The notes beneath the pieces were generated by a model. That model was given only the letters and a program-made list of their open reading frames with translations. It made no database searches and was not told where the DNA came from. A program made the position numbers and the translations under genes. Source: Agriotes lineatus (lineage: Eukaryota > Arthropoda > Insecta > Coleoptera > Elateridae). Taken from it: 64,000 nt of DNA. The first letter of the stretch is position 1. Every line of letters begins with the position of its first letter. This document shows, piece after piece, positions 23,268 through 34,229 of this stretch. The stretch covers positions 175,928,015 to 175,992,014 of the forward strand of contig OW679195.1 of NCBI GenBank assembly GCA_940337035.1, read 5' to 3'.

Positions 23268-23379
23268 TCGTGACATTTTTGATGTGATTTTGTATCGTGA
23301 AATTTAAACGCAATAATTTACATGGAAACGACAAAATATTTGTCAAAAATATATCCACTGCTTGTGGTATTACCCTTGA
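23268..23379 (+). mobile_element. hairpin element D: right half of a terminal palindrome
   Basis: Identical or nearly so to the right arm of the palindromes ending at 23972 and 25898 (CGTGACATTTTTGATGTG to GTGGTATTACCC), followed by TTGA at 23376-23379. The matching left arm is absent, so only the 3' end of an upstream unit remains. It joins the next unit head-to-tail. Confidence 0.75.
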
Positions 23380-23972
23380 CTATTCAACGCTATAACATAT
23401 AAGCCAATCACATTGCAGACATTTGTTTTTTTCAACCAATAACAGCAGTATATCACTGAATATTGGGCACCATGCAAAATATTAATATTCACAAAACAAT
23501 GTACGTACTCAAAAACTAAATAGCTTGGTTGCGAAATATCGCTTAGCAACGATGTTCTGTCCTTAGAGATATCGCTAGGTTACGTAAAACTAAACACCAT
23601 AAACTGTGTGAACAAAGTTTGGCTTGCGTTAAAAATTTTAAAATGTTGTGTTTTGGAAGTATTCCGCTGAATTTAATTGAGGATGAGTATTAATTGTTGG
23701 ATTATTATTCAATAAAGTTAATCGTTATGTATTAATATTGTTAAATAGTCGTCCCAAATACCACTCGAAGTGGATATATATTTTTTAAATATTTTGCCAT
23801 TTCCATAGAAATTATTGCAAATTTCACTCAACAAAATCACGTTTAAATGTCACTCGCCTTCGGCTCGTGACATTTTTGATGTGATTTTGTATCGTGAAAT
23901 TTAAACGCAATAATTTACATGGAAACGACAAAATATTTGTCAAAAATATATCCACTGCTTGTGGTATTACCC
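23380..23972 (+). mobile_element. hairpin element D, unit 1 (593 bp)
   Basis: Starts CTATTCAACGCTATAAC and ends GTGGTATTACCC, with TTGA directly before (23376-23379) and after (23973-23976). The 3' third (23757-23968) is a palindrome with apex GCC-TTC-GGC at 23856-23864. CTCG at 23853-23856 and 23864-23867 lies in direct orientation, so TC faces TC. The same mismatch recurs at 23828-23829 against 23892-23893. The body has no open frame. It differs from D2 at 25315 by scattered substitutions and small indels. Confidence 0.8.
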
Positions 23973-23976
23973 TTGA

Positions 23977-24242
23977 TTATTCAACACTATAATGAACGAA
24001 CCAATGAAAAATGTTCAATTTGTCAGAAACGGCCAATCAAAATTGACTGTCTTTGAAAACACCATGTCGCAGTGTTTTCATGCGAGCCCTATTGGTTTCA
24101 ATGATTTCAATTTAGTGAGTAGCCTTTGACTGACATTGCATCAAAACGTCAAAGTGAAGTTTGCAAATCAGCGTCGTTCTAAAAACTCTGTAATAATGGC
24201 GTCTATATATATTTCGGGTTATACATAATATACATGTTCATA
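23977..24242 (+). repeat. start of a further element D-like unit, then unassigned sequence
   Basis: Begins TTATTCAACACTATAA right after TTGA, matching the first 16 bases of element D, then diverges. This makes at least three partial or whole units in a row. Beyond about 24010 I see no similarity. Confidence 0.5.
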
Positions 24243-24244
24243 TA

Positions 24245-24480
24245 CCGTGTGTCCACAGGAGTACGCACCATAGAGATAAGATAATGCTAATAGAATATAA
24301 ATATCAACCAGTGCTATGACCACCGTCCCTTTTCTTGTACCATTTATAACAATATTGTTTCATACAGTGGCGAGTCAGAAGCCAGAAAACAACGTTTTAG
24401 CGTGCCGGCGATTCCAGCGTTAGCCGATCTTTCTATTCTATTTGGTTATCCCTATGGTGCGTATTCCTGTGGACACACGG
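24245..24480. mobile_element. Tc1/mariner-type MITE
   Basis: Inverted termini of about 35 bp (CCGTGTGTCCACAGG, CGCACCATAG) with TA on both sides. About 236 bp, no coding. It lies almost directly at the 3' end of the - strand LINE. Confidence 0.8.
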
Positions 24481-24489
24481 TATATTATT

Positions 24490-27400
24490 AAACAGCCAGC
24501 CGCTGTATCCCCGCCCCCTTTCTCCATGCCTCTCGATTCCATGCTTGATCTTCTTCTAAATTCCTTTCCCTCATTGTCCTTCTTATGTTTTCGCTCCATG
24601 ATTTTCTTGGTTTTCCAGTTTTCTTCATTCCTGGCGGCGAGCAACCAAAGATCTTCTTGGGCCACCTATTTTCTGGCATGCTTAATAGATTACTATACCA
24701 ATATAACGCTTGTTTCTCTATCCTATCCAAAGTGGTTTCCTTTGCTGCCATGCGGTTTCTAATTTATTCGTTTGTTATTATTTCAAGCTTGGATACGCGA
24801 GCACATCTTCCTAGATAATCCATTTCGACTGAGTTAATTTTTCGTTTCATTGCTTCGCTAATGGTCTACACACCGAACCGTAGCACAGTACCGATTCCAT
24901 CTTGCTTCTACTTTCCGCAAACACCACTACACCATTCGCAAATCTGAGGTTTGACAACCATTTTTCGTTTATGTTGATTTCCCTGTTTTTCCAATTCAAA
25001 CTTATTCAAGCGTTGCGTTAAATAGTAGTGGTGACAGAAAATTTCTTAGCAGTACTACCCTTCTTATTTGAAATATTGGCCCTTATTTTTCCATTTTTAT
25101 TGATGCTTTTGTATTTTAATAGATGATTCTTATAATATTTATATATTTACTTTTAACGTTTTCTTCACTCAGAGCCTGCCATATATGTTGGTGTTCCGGA
25201 GAATCGAAAGCTTTGGCATAGTCAATGAATCCTATTAATAGGGGCTGGTTATTGGATATATTCGTTATATTTTTCAAGCACTTGGTTGATGCTGTGAAGG
25301 TGATCTATAGTTGACTATTCAACACTATAACATATAAGCCAATCACATTGCAGACATTTGCTTTTTTCAACCAATAACAGCAGTATATCACTGAATATTG
25401 GGCACCATGCAAAATATTCACTAAACAATGTACGTACTCAAAAAATAAATAGCCTTGTTGCGAAGTATCGTTTAGCAACGATGTTCTGTCCTTAGTGATA
25501 TCGCTAGGTTACGTAACACTAAACCCCAACAAACTGTGTGGCTTGTTTTAAAAATTTTAAAATGCTGTGTTTTGGAAGTATTCCGCTGAATTTAATTGAG
25601 AATGAATAATTATATTAATTGTTGGATTATTTTTCAATAAAGTTAATCGTTATGTATTAATATTGTTAAATAGTCGTCCCAAATACCACTCGAAGTGGAT
25701 ATATTTTTTTTTAAATATTTTGCCATTTCCATTAAAATTATTGCAAATTTCACTCAACAAAATCACATTTAAATGTCACTCGCCTTCGGCTCGTGACATT
25801 TTTGATGTGATTTTGTATCGTGAAATTTAAACGCAATAATTTACATGGAAACGACAAAATATTTATCAAAAATATATCCACTGCTTGTGGTATTACCCTT
25901 GAGTATGTTCTTCTGAACCCTGCTTGTTCGTATGACTGGTTTCCGTCTAGTGTTTTGTAAATTCTGGCATGTATTATGAATGCAAATACTTTGTATACAT
26001 TGATACATCTATTATTTCTTCAGATCCCACTTTTAACATTTCATTTGTAATTTTGTCATTGCCAGGCGGTTTTTGATTTTTTTAATTTCTTTATTGCTTT
26101 CCTTATTTCGGTTTTTTGAATTTCAGGTATCTCATCTTCCTGTTCTGTAATTTCTTTCTTATTGTTTGTATTTATTTGTTGAGTTGCGTATAGTTTTTAG
26201 TAATAGTTTGTTGCAATTTGCATTATTTTCTCTGCTATGTTTCAATTTGTCATATAATTTGTGTATCCATTTTTTCCCGCTATATAAGGCTTTCATAATT
26301 TTCTTCGTTGATCCTAATTCTTATAGAATTTCTTCTATTGTTTCCATCTCTCCAAATTCGCAGTATTCGATTCCTGCTCTTCCACTTTCTGTTCTTTTTC
26401 CTTTGAGGACCTCCCTCTTTTTATCATATCTCTTGTTTCTTGTGATATCTTGTCGTATTTTTTGGATGCTTCTACCTTTTGAGTTATACTATCCACTGCT
26501 TCTTCTATACCCTTTTCGATTGCATCATAGGCTTTTTGTGTATATTTGTTTCTGTTTAGTCTTCTATGCTTGGGAATATTTTTGCCAATTCTTTCTGGTA
26601 TTGTTTTTCTGTATTTTTAGATAACGTTTCTTTTCATCTTCTCATAAATAATTTGTTTCCTTCATTATTCTTTATAATTTCTATGTTGGTTCTTACTAGT
26701 CGATGATCTGTACCAAATTCAAATCTATTTAGCACTTCTGTATTGAGAGTTAGTTGTTTCCTGTTCCTTAAGATGAAATAGATTTCATTTCTATGCTGTC
26801 CATTTGACGATAGCATGTCGCCTTCTTCCTTTTCTTCTTTAAAACATGGTGTTTGATATTACTAGTCTATGTCTAAAGGCAAAATCTAATAATTTTTCCC
26901 TCCTTTATTTCGTGTTTCATATCCGTGTGGCCCTCTTATTTCTTTTTCACCTTCTTGTGCCGGTCCAATTTTTCCATTAAAGTCACCCATTACAATTATA
27001 TGTTTGTATTTTTTTTTGTACTCCATTACTACTTCACCTAGAAGTTCGTAAATGTGTCTTTTACTTCTTCTGGGCGGACGTCGGTGGGGGCGTAGACTTG
27101 TATGATAGTGATGCTATCTTTTTTTGTTGTTTCCAACTCCAATACCGCCATTCTATTGGAAAATCCCTTAAATCCTATAAATTTGTTTTTAATATTTTTG
27201 CTAACGCAGAATCCTACTCCTGCTTGTCCTCTAATTTGTCCAAAATGATAAAGCACCATACCGCTTTTCCGTCCTTAAATTTTTTCACCTAGTCGCCTTG
27301 TTTTCGCTAAGCCTATTACATCCCATTTTATTTTGCTTAGAGCTTCTTCTAGTTCTACTACTTTCTCTTCGACTAATAATGTTCTTACATTTAAAGTTCC

Positions 27401-27568
27401 AATATTTAGTTCTGTACCACTCTTCATTGGGGGGTTTAGTCTCTCACTCCCCTATTGAACAGTTTTCTGGGGAGCGTGCTGTAGTTTTTTCCTCCTCTTT
27501 TCTTATTCATGTCCTTTGGCATCGCTTGTGTCGCCATTGTAGTTTTCATGTTTTGCTTACCCATATTG
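24490..27568 (-). pseudogene. nearly full-length RTE-like LINE, degraded
   Basis: Reading the - strand: the endonuclease starts near 27430 with LNIGTLNVRTLLVEE. It continues through AGVGFCVSKNIKNKF and IIQVYAPTD (27259-27040), MGDFNGKIGPAQEG (about 26990-26945), RNEIYFILRNRK and FGTDHRLVRTNIE (26800-26690). Linker and thumb text is full of Lys/Glu. Reverse transcriptase motif 0 (about 26085) reads NDKITNEMLKVGS, then AGFRRTYSTIDHLHSINQVL (split at 25315-25898 by element D), and an FANG-VVVFAE block in place of FADD (about 24920). The C-terminus RWPKKIFGCSPPGMKKTGKP ends near 24490. Several frames and stops. Same family as the 0.5-3.6 kb relic, but longer and better preserved. Confidence 0.8.
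25315..25898 (+). mobile_element. hairpin element D, unit 2, inserted in the LINE (584 bp)
   Basis: Same ends as unit 1 (CTATTCAACACTATAAC ... GTGGTATTACCC), with TTGA at 25311-25314 and 25899-25902. The interrupted LINE frame reads ACA-TAC-TCA-ACT-ATA across the site if the element and one TTGA are removed (R-T-Y-S-T-I-D), so the empty site can be inferred exactly. The apex hairpin around 25788 has the same CTCG...CTCG arrangement. No open frame. Confidence 0.85.
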
Positions 27569-27572
27569 TTGA

Positions 27573-27640
27573 ATAATCTTTCCAAATACCACTCAAGGCA
27601 AAATTTTTCAAGAGAATTTTTACCTTTTGTGGTATTACCC
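27573..27640 (+). mobile_element. 68-bp mini hairpin ending like element D
   Basis: AATACCAC...GGCAAAATTTT folds on AATTTTTACC...GTGGTATT and ends in TATTACCC. TTGAATA follows at 27641-27647 and also precedes at 27569-27575. Ends and flanks match element D, but the body is absent. It lies at the extreme 5' end of the - strand LINE. Confidence 0.55.
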
Positions 27641-27789
27641 TTGAATATTTAAAAAATGTGATTTTTATTAGAAAAAGTCAATATTAGTGTTCTGTTACTA
27701 TAGAAATTGCGTAGCTTGTTGCTAGATTTACTGAAAACTAATTTGAAAAAGTAGTTTGGTTCATTGAATAGTTCCTCGAATGCCATTCT

Positions 27790-27946
27790 TAGTCAAAGTT
27801 ATGTCGAATATTTTTGCGGTGGTATCACTACTCATGTCCGTTGCGCTTAAAATTAGGACTCGTGCTAGCGCACTCGTCCTAATTGAACCTAAGCGCAATG
27901 GACATTCGTGATACCATAGCAAAAATATTTGACATAACTTAGACTA
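27790..27946. repeat. hairpin element with CTCG...CTCG apex
   Basis: A palindrome of about 75-bp arms (AGTTATGTC-AATATTTTTGC and complement). At the apex CTCG (27859-27862) and CTCG (27873-27876) surround the stem GTGC/GCAC with loop TAGC, so TC faces TC. Lower down TACTC faces GA's complement in a TATCAC/GTGATA context, giving a second possible mismatch with a bulge. It is followed by TGGTATTAT (27951-27959), similar to element D's end. No coding. Confidence 0.7.
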
Positions 27947-27959
27947 CTCATGGTATTAT

Positions 27960-28612
27960 AAGTGACTATACCCTAAATGTATGTTTTTTCTACGTTGCTC
28001 AGCGTATTGGAGGCATAAATTCATTCTTATTACCTCAGTTTCTTAGTATTTTCAAATTACTTAATATTATACGACATAAAATGCTTACTTTCATAATTAT
28101 AGAAATTACCTTTTTCCTATCTGTCCGAAAATTACCGTTTTTTTTTTTCTACTACTATATCTGGAACGGAAAAATGTAATCAATTATTTTGATTTTCTGC
28201 TGTAATCTTTTAAGCGAATGTACAGATGATTTTAAAAGAATAGCCAAACAAAATATAGTCCATAAGATTTTTTACTGCAGCGTTGATCAAGCAGTTATCT
28301 AATTAGATTTTTTAGAGTAACTTACAGTTCATGTGATTATAAACCTATTATTGATCTTAACTACCTACGATATTTGTTGTTGTTTTCAGAGAGATAAACT
28401 GTGGTATATTATCATATAGGTACATTACAATATTTTAACAGTTCCAGCAGCGAATGGCTTTAATGGCCGGTTAATGACAGAGTACGCATTAAATTCTACA
28501 ATTTTGCATTAATATCCAGAAATTTTAATATTTCCAATCAGTTGTAAACCAACTGCAATCGTTTTACATTCTCATGATCAACAGTTTATTCTCTTTATTA
28601 GAATATTTTGAA
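27960..28612. other. unassigned AT-rich sequence
   Basis: No gene or repeat recognised. Confidence 0.45.
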
Positions 28613-28614
28613 AC

Positions 28615-28710
28615 TAACAAATCTGCAAAAAACTTTACTCAGAATTTCCCTCGCAAGTGGAAATTGTAACTTTTAAAATCTTAAAAATCAAAGAAAAGTA
28701 GGGTTAAACA
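28615..28710 (-). repeat. repeat R end fragment
   Basis: AATCTGCAAAAAACTTTACTCAG and TTTCCCTCG match the end block of repeat R at 14.27 kb in the same orientation. Further traces (tRNA-like box B AGTTCGAATCCC near 29050; AGCTCAGCTGTTT near 29300) suggest more broken R sequence up to about 29.5 kb. Confidence 0.5.
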
Positions 28711-28847
28711 TATTTTAACGTACTTAATAATGCTGAAGTAATAAAAACAAACACTTGGTAATACGAATTACATCAATTTGCAAATAAAAAACCATTGCAG
28801 GTGGTGGGGTTGAACCGATCCTGCCAGGCGGAATTTGTTTTTCCTTC

Positions 28848-28928
28848 TACTATTTTAGTACTGTTAGTAACGTTAAAATATTTTTATCTACTATTTTAGT
28901 ACTGTTAGTAACGTTAAAATATTTTTAC
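28848..28928. repeat. tandem duplication of a ~40-bp unit
   Basis: Two adjacent copies, nearly identical, of a unit containing ACTATTTTAGTACTGTTAG and TAACGTTAAAATATTTTTA. A third, weaker trace (GCAACGTTAATATATTTTTG) occurs near 29093. Confidence 0.8.
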
Positions 28929-28929
28929 C

Positions 28930-31055
28930 TAAATTGTATATAATTTTGAACATTCTTGCGATGCGTTTTCCTGCTTCACTTTTTAATTGCTATCGATCGA
29001 GCGTCACCGCGTCCTTCATGAGCAGCCATAAGGGAATGTAATAGTTCGAATCCCACTGGCAAAATCTTCCTTTCATTGTTTCAGTATTATTAGCAACGTT
29101 AATATATTTTTGCATATTTTTTTCATAATTTTGAAAACCATTGCGCTTTCTAAAAGAAGATACATTTTCTTTCGTCTGTAATTTTTTTATTTACAACTCA
29201 ATTTTGTAAATAAAGGAATCATCCTAATTATAGTAAGTCCACCTCTGTAGTGGCAAAAATCCAGCTAGTTAGATAAAAGTAATATTTTGCATATAGCTCA
29301 GCTGTTTACCCTTGTCGAAAGTAGGCATGTTTCGGACCCAACAGATATAGGGTGAACATGGTAAAATAGACATAAATGTGCAGCGATCGCTGCTGACCGC
29401 ACATGCGAAGGAAGTCCGTTTAAACCCCTATACAGATTGTTGTAATTGTATAGGGAAAACAGTTTTAAAACTTCCTTTAAAACAAGCTCTATCTCCTTCC
29501 GATCAGTTTTTCAAAACGTAAGTCGTAACCCTAGAATAAGCAAACCACACGTTCTGCAGCTCTCTCTCTCTCTCTGTCTCTCTCTTTTACAAGCATACTG
29601 AAGAAGCATGTGAATTTATGTATGATGTAACTCGAAATTATGACTAGTGCTTCTAGATCTTATAAAATTTAACTTAATATTTAGACACTTATCAAATACC
29701 TTGGTCGTAATATCTTCTGAGCATACAACCCTTCAGCTGCTGACATTCCCCAAATATTAAAATTCCATTCGGTTTTTCGTCGATTGAACACATTTTGTAA
29801 ACTGTTAAATTTATTAATCAGATATCTATAATCCTTGGCAGCTGAAATATTAGTTAAGATATCGCATCGTCCTATGGTAAGTAGGTTGGGTTGCCTATTA
29901 TCTGAAATAGCATGCACTTGTACTGGTGAGCGCGGATTACCCCCACTATGAATTACAGCTAACTTGAATTACCACCAACGTGAACTACCACCGCCTTGAT
30001 TTACCGCCAACTTTAATTGCCGCTCATGTGGTACTGTATAGAACCTGCTTGTACTCTTCCGTGAATCACTCTATATACAATATGTTTTAATTACAATATT
30101 TGCTAATAGCGAGGTTCAAACCAAGTTCTCGTCGTTGCCTGTTTATAGAAACTCTTAAGACTATTTGAGGCTTCTTAACTATTGAAAAAGCGCCAGACTC
30201 AAAGCCACTATTAGCAAATTTAGTTGTGCATCTATATCCAAAAAACTATAAAAACTTATATAAATGAAGTAGAAACACGTTTAATGTGGTATTTGAAAAT
30301 AACTTAAGGGGAGTTACTTAAATCCGAGGGTTAAATGCAAATTAATGTTCCAAATCTATCAAAGTTGCTTAGATATGTTATAATTTATCTGCAAGGTTGT
30401 ATTTCGACTGGGAAATTCTACGATTTTTGTATCTTAAGAGCTATTTACCATAGAACAATAAGTCTTTCCTTTTAAGCACTCCTTATTGATCCCACATACT
30501 ATGTAAAATACTGTTGATAACTTTCTAATTGCAGTTGAGTTGCAGGTCTGTTTCTTTGTAAAATGTTGAGACATGTCTAGTGTATGAAACCATATAGTAT
30601 CAATTTATCGTTGGTTCATCTCAAGCGAGATAATTTTTTTATGTGTGTCCAGCTAAGCCGATTAAGTTGAATAGAATATTGTTTTATTTTCAAATGTCTC
30701 ACAAAGAAGACAAATTGCTGATACAAATCCACAAACTCATGTATAATATAGTCTGATCTTGCATGCTACATTGTTGACTAAACTGTATGGCAGCAGAAGC
30801 ATCTGACATAAAGCCTGGCGATCACCAAGAATTCCTGAATAAGCCAGATTGCCCGCCTACTTAAACTGCATTTTTTAGCTCATTTATGCTAGAGCAATAT
30901 TATTATGAACAGTAATCTGTAAATCTGTTTAAGGCTAATTACTGTTAATTAAAGGAAAATAATGTGCTACAACTGTCAAAAAGTGTTGTAAGTTCTCCAA
31001 AAAGTCCCTGTGCACAATAACTACTTATACTTATGAAGAAAGCGTAGCTTGACAA
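28930..31055. other. unassigned sequence with repeat R traces
   Basis: Apart from R-like traces to about 29.5 kb and a short (CT)n tract at 29560-29586, nothing is recognised. The 78-codon - strand frame at 29681-29917 shows no known motif. Confidence 0.4.
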
Positions 31056-31059
31056 TAAA

Positions 31060-31240
31060 TGCAACGAACGAAGCTGCCACAAAGTGATTTTCTTCATGAT
31101 GACAACGTACCGGTCCACAGAGCAAGAAAACGTGATTTAAAAAACCTATTTTCCAAATCTGTTCTCAGTGACTATTTCCTGCTCAAAAATACCAACATTC
31201 TGGAATGAATCTTTTTTTAAAATAAACTGAAAATGATGTA
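31060..31240 (+). pseudogene. mariner transposase fragment (second and third catalytic region)
   Basis: Broken + strand frames give FLHDDNVPVHRARK (about 31091-31130), the 'HDNARPH' region holding the second catalytic aspartate. They then give LSDYFLLKN (about 31165-31195), matching the SDYFLFxNLK block after the third. Nothing upstream is readable. A small inactive scrap. Confidence 0.65.
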
Positions 31241-31244
31241 TTAG

Positions 31245-31530
31245 AAAAGTTTAAAACACAAAATTCAGATTCGTTTATTTAGGATACATCGCATTAGATT
31301 CTAACTGGAAGAAATATTTTCTTATTCTTCCTTATTCTCGTAAGGACACTTCTTTGCTGTTTTATCATAATCAACTCATTCATTCCTGAATCATTAATAA
31401 TAATTTACTGGTGTCTTGCAGCAAACCGCTTTTTACATAAATTATGCAGTTTCAGGGTCTAGTAATATTTCAGTATAAATAAATCTGGACCTTACGAAAT
31501 AATTTCAAGTAAATACTTGTAATGAATGCA
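31245..31530. other. unassigned AT-rich sequence
   Basis: Nothing recognised. Confidence 0.4.
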
Positions 31531-31532
31531 CA

Positions 31533-32093
31533 ATAGCTATTTATGCAACAAGTGCTAAAAGTCGACGTTTATGCGCGAGACATGAAAATTATGAAACGAA
31601 GCCGAAGGCTAAGTTTCATAACATGTCTCGCGCATAAACGACTTTTAGCACGCGTTGCATACAATATTTTATCTACGACCTTAATTTTACCGTTATTAAT
31701 CCATAAATATCGATTTAAGAAAGGTTCGCATCTGCGACACTTTTAATTTATGTCATAATGAACAGTAGGCTACGCCGCGCGGGCGATTGTTTGGCCACGC
31801 CCGTGCTGTCAAAGTGAGTTACGAAATGTAATTATTGATACTCCACATATGACTGTATTCATTACATAACGTTTTAATTATTTCAGAAACGCTTTACCTG
31901 TAACGCAAGAAGCAACTGGAATAGCTTTACAACTTCACTTGCAGTTTGAAATTGTAGTTTTATAACCTCACTTCACTTTTAGCCCGTGTGCTAAAAGTAA
32001 ACAGCTGATTTCTTTAAACACGGTAAACTATAAAACGTCACTTTTAGTGAAACAATCTAGCGCTAAAAGGCCTACTTTTAGTAGTGGTCGTAG
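31533..32093 (-). mobile_element. hairpin element B, copy B (best preserved)
   Basis: A 561-bp element. At 31540-31670 a palindrome of about 60-bp arms (GTGCTAAAAGTCG, TTTATGCGCGAGACATG) closes at AGCC-GAA-GGCT (31600-31610). G.A and A.A mismatches lie just below it (31598-31599 against 31611-31612). The body has shorter inverted blocks based on CTAAAAGT. ATTTTATCTACGACC at about 31668-31682 is inverted at 32087-32100. Boundaries come from comparison with the copies at 11.4 and 47.2 kb. No open frame or conventional terminal repeats. Strand is set so that the hairpin is 3'. Confidence 0.75.
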
Positions 32094-32104
32094 ATAAAAT
32101 CCGT

Positions 32105-34225
32105 TTTAATCATAAAGATTACTTTTTAGCGTCTCGTAAGTAGATCATTAAGTCGTGTCCTAAGAAAAAACATTTTCTTACATAATTTAAGATTTACTTG
32201 AAAATTACGCTGTAAACTATTATATATTACATTGTATTAATATAAAAAAAATATTAGACAAGGGCGGCTGTGGGTTTTCAACTGTGTTTTATCATATACC
32301 ATAAACAACATAATCAGCTGATTTATCTTATAAAACAGACATTTTTATCGCCATTGAAGTTGTTACAAGCTTGGAAGCTTTATTTCCCTTTACCATTTTC
32401 TTAAATCTTGTGGGTGAACTATTTTAAGAATGTGAACTAATTTAAGACGTTTATTTTGTTTTCCACAGCCACGCATGTTCAATTTTTTTATCGCGCTGTA
32501 TACATTGTTTCTATTTTACCACGTGTTTAAAATAGCTACATTGTGTTTTATTGACATATTTACGTTTCCGTGAAAAACCTCTGCCGGGATAGATTTTCAC
32601 CACAACTCAATTTTCCAAGATTTATTTACCTTTCGAGCTATCACCTAACCCAATCACGGCCATTTAAACGCAGCGTGATGACAGAAGGGCTTCGGATCGC
32701 GTCGAGTGGGATTTGGGCTGCGTTTAATGTTTTATCTTTTATTCATTATCGTTCATTATCGGCTTGTCCTGTGCGTTGGTTCACGACTAGTCATAACCAA
32801 GCATCCTCGAGGCTGCATACAATTACGTGTTCGACCTGCTATTTCGAAATGGAACACTGCAGACACGCATTTGCAGGAAATACGCCCTTTTGTTTCGATA
32901 ATTATTACCCGCTACGAATTACAATTTTAATTAGTTAAAACGGCGCTAATAAGCTCGGAGAATTAAACGGGCAAGTTGCAATTTGTGACTGTCAAATTAG
33001 GTCGAGCTGAAGACGTCCGCTTAGGTGACGCTCCAGTAATGTTGTTATTAGTTTATGAGGAAAATGGAAAGGTTGCATGACAGATGTGGGCTTACCAGCT
33101 ACGGAATTTTAATAATTGAAGATTAATTTGTATTCGATGTGAAACTAAAAGTTTCATGTTTGCAGAATTTGGTGGTGACAGCTGTATTGGAATTTACTCT
33201 CATTTGATAAAAGGAGTACATTAATGCAATAGTATTTACTATATCGAATATATTCAGTATGCACAATATTCTGCTCAATTAAAAACATATGCCGTATGGA
33301 TTAAACGATTAATTTTAAATGAAGGCAGTTTATTACTTTATTATCCTTAACAAGCAAGAAAACTTCAGCTCTTGGTTGGTAATAATAATGCTCATAATTA
33401 TAAGAAGAATAATGAATTCTTGAAAACAATTAGAACAATAAAGATTAAGCATCTATCTACATTTATATCTATACTTGTATATCTCTGTTGTATATGCTGC
33501 ATCCATACGATAATAATAATACATAACAAGAATGGTCAGTGTATTTTTTCCTATACAAAATGAGTACCTGTCAAATTCTCCTTTAATTTTGGCAATAAGT
33601 GACTCGAGTCACTTAAGGCAAGGTCTAAGAAGGAAATGGTGGCACTTGCGGTCGTTGCATTTACGGCCACAGTAATTATCGTTGCATATTCGATCGAAGA
33701 AAAAGAATCAGGACATTCTAAAAATCTACTGCATCAGGAGTATTAGTTGCGGTCAATTTCTTTTGTAATTATTACTAAAACTTCTTCTCACACTTTATCC
33801 AGGCTTGAGACTAACCAAGCCAGTATTATCATTGACGTTTTGAAAAGTTTATAATGTTATAGAAACTGTTTTTATTTTGTTGGTTTATTAAATAGTTTAT
33901 TCTATTTATTTGTCTATATTTTATATAATTCAATTACCTTTTATTTTGTTTCTATAGTAAGTTTTTCTTAGCCAAGAGGAAATCATTGTACTCAACTTGA
34001 GCCTTTGAATGCTTTATTAAGCTACTTAGTCTGCATGCTGTGTTTTAATTAACTATTGCACGATTTTGCAGTATTTATCTGACGATTGATTTTACTTAAT
34101 GAAGACATAATACAAAATATAAATATAAATAATGTATGGATCTATACTATGCGAATAAATTGTAATAACAACGGTAAAAGTAGCTGACCGCAAGTGAGAC
34201 GCCTGTAAAAGTAAATTCTAAGATA
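32105..34225. other. unassigned, with a GC-richer block
   Basis: 32590-33060 is less AT-rich than its surroundings, shares no similarity with repeats in this window and has homeodomain-type TTAATTAG sites. It has two overlapping open frames (up to 122 codons) without known motifs. It could be conserved noncoding DNA or an unrecognised exon. Elsewhere nothing is seen except the palindrome at 33596. Confidence 0.3.
33596..33615. promoter_or_regulatory. 20-bp perfect palindrome with two TGACTC half-sites
   Basis: TAAGTGACTCGAGTCACTTA reads the same on both strands. It contains TGACTC twice in inverted orientation, like AP-1/bZIP half-sites around an XhoI-type CTCGAG core. A binding role is only a guess; perfect 20-bp palindromes without repeat flanks are uncommon. 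Confidence 0.3.
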
Positions 34226-34229
34226 TACT

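Noticed and set aside
25315..25898. Classifying element D as a Helitron
   Set aside because: It lacks TC...CTRR ends and an A-T insertion site. TTGA flanks do not fit, so only a general rolling-circle-like idea is retained.
26166..26624. 152-codon hydrophobic + strand frame resembling a membrane protein
   Set aside because: It is the reverse strand of the Lys/Glu-rich linker of the - strand LINE; complementing Lys and Glu codons gives Phe, Leu and Ser.
32570..32938. 122-codon + strand frame in a GC-richer block
   Set aside because: An overlapping second frame is equally open and neither has a known motif; noncoding constraint is as likely.
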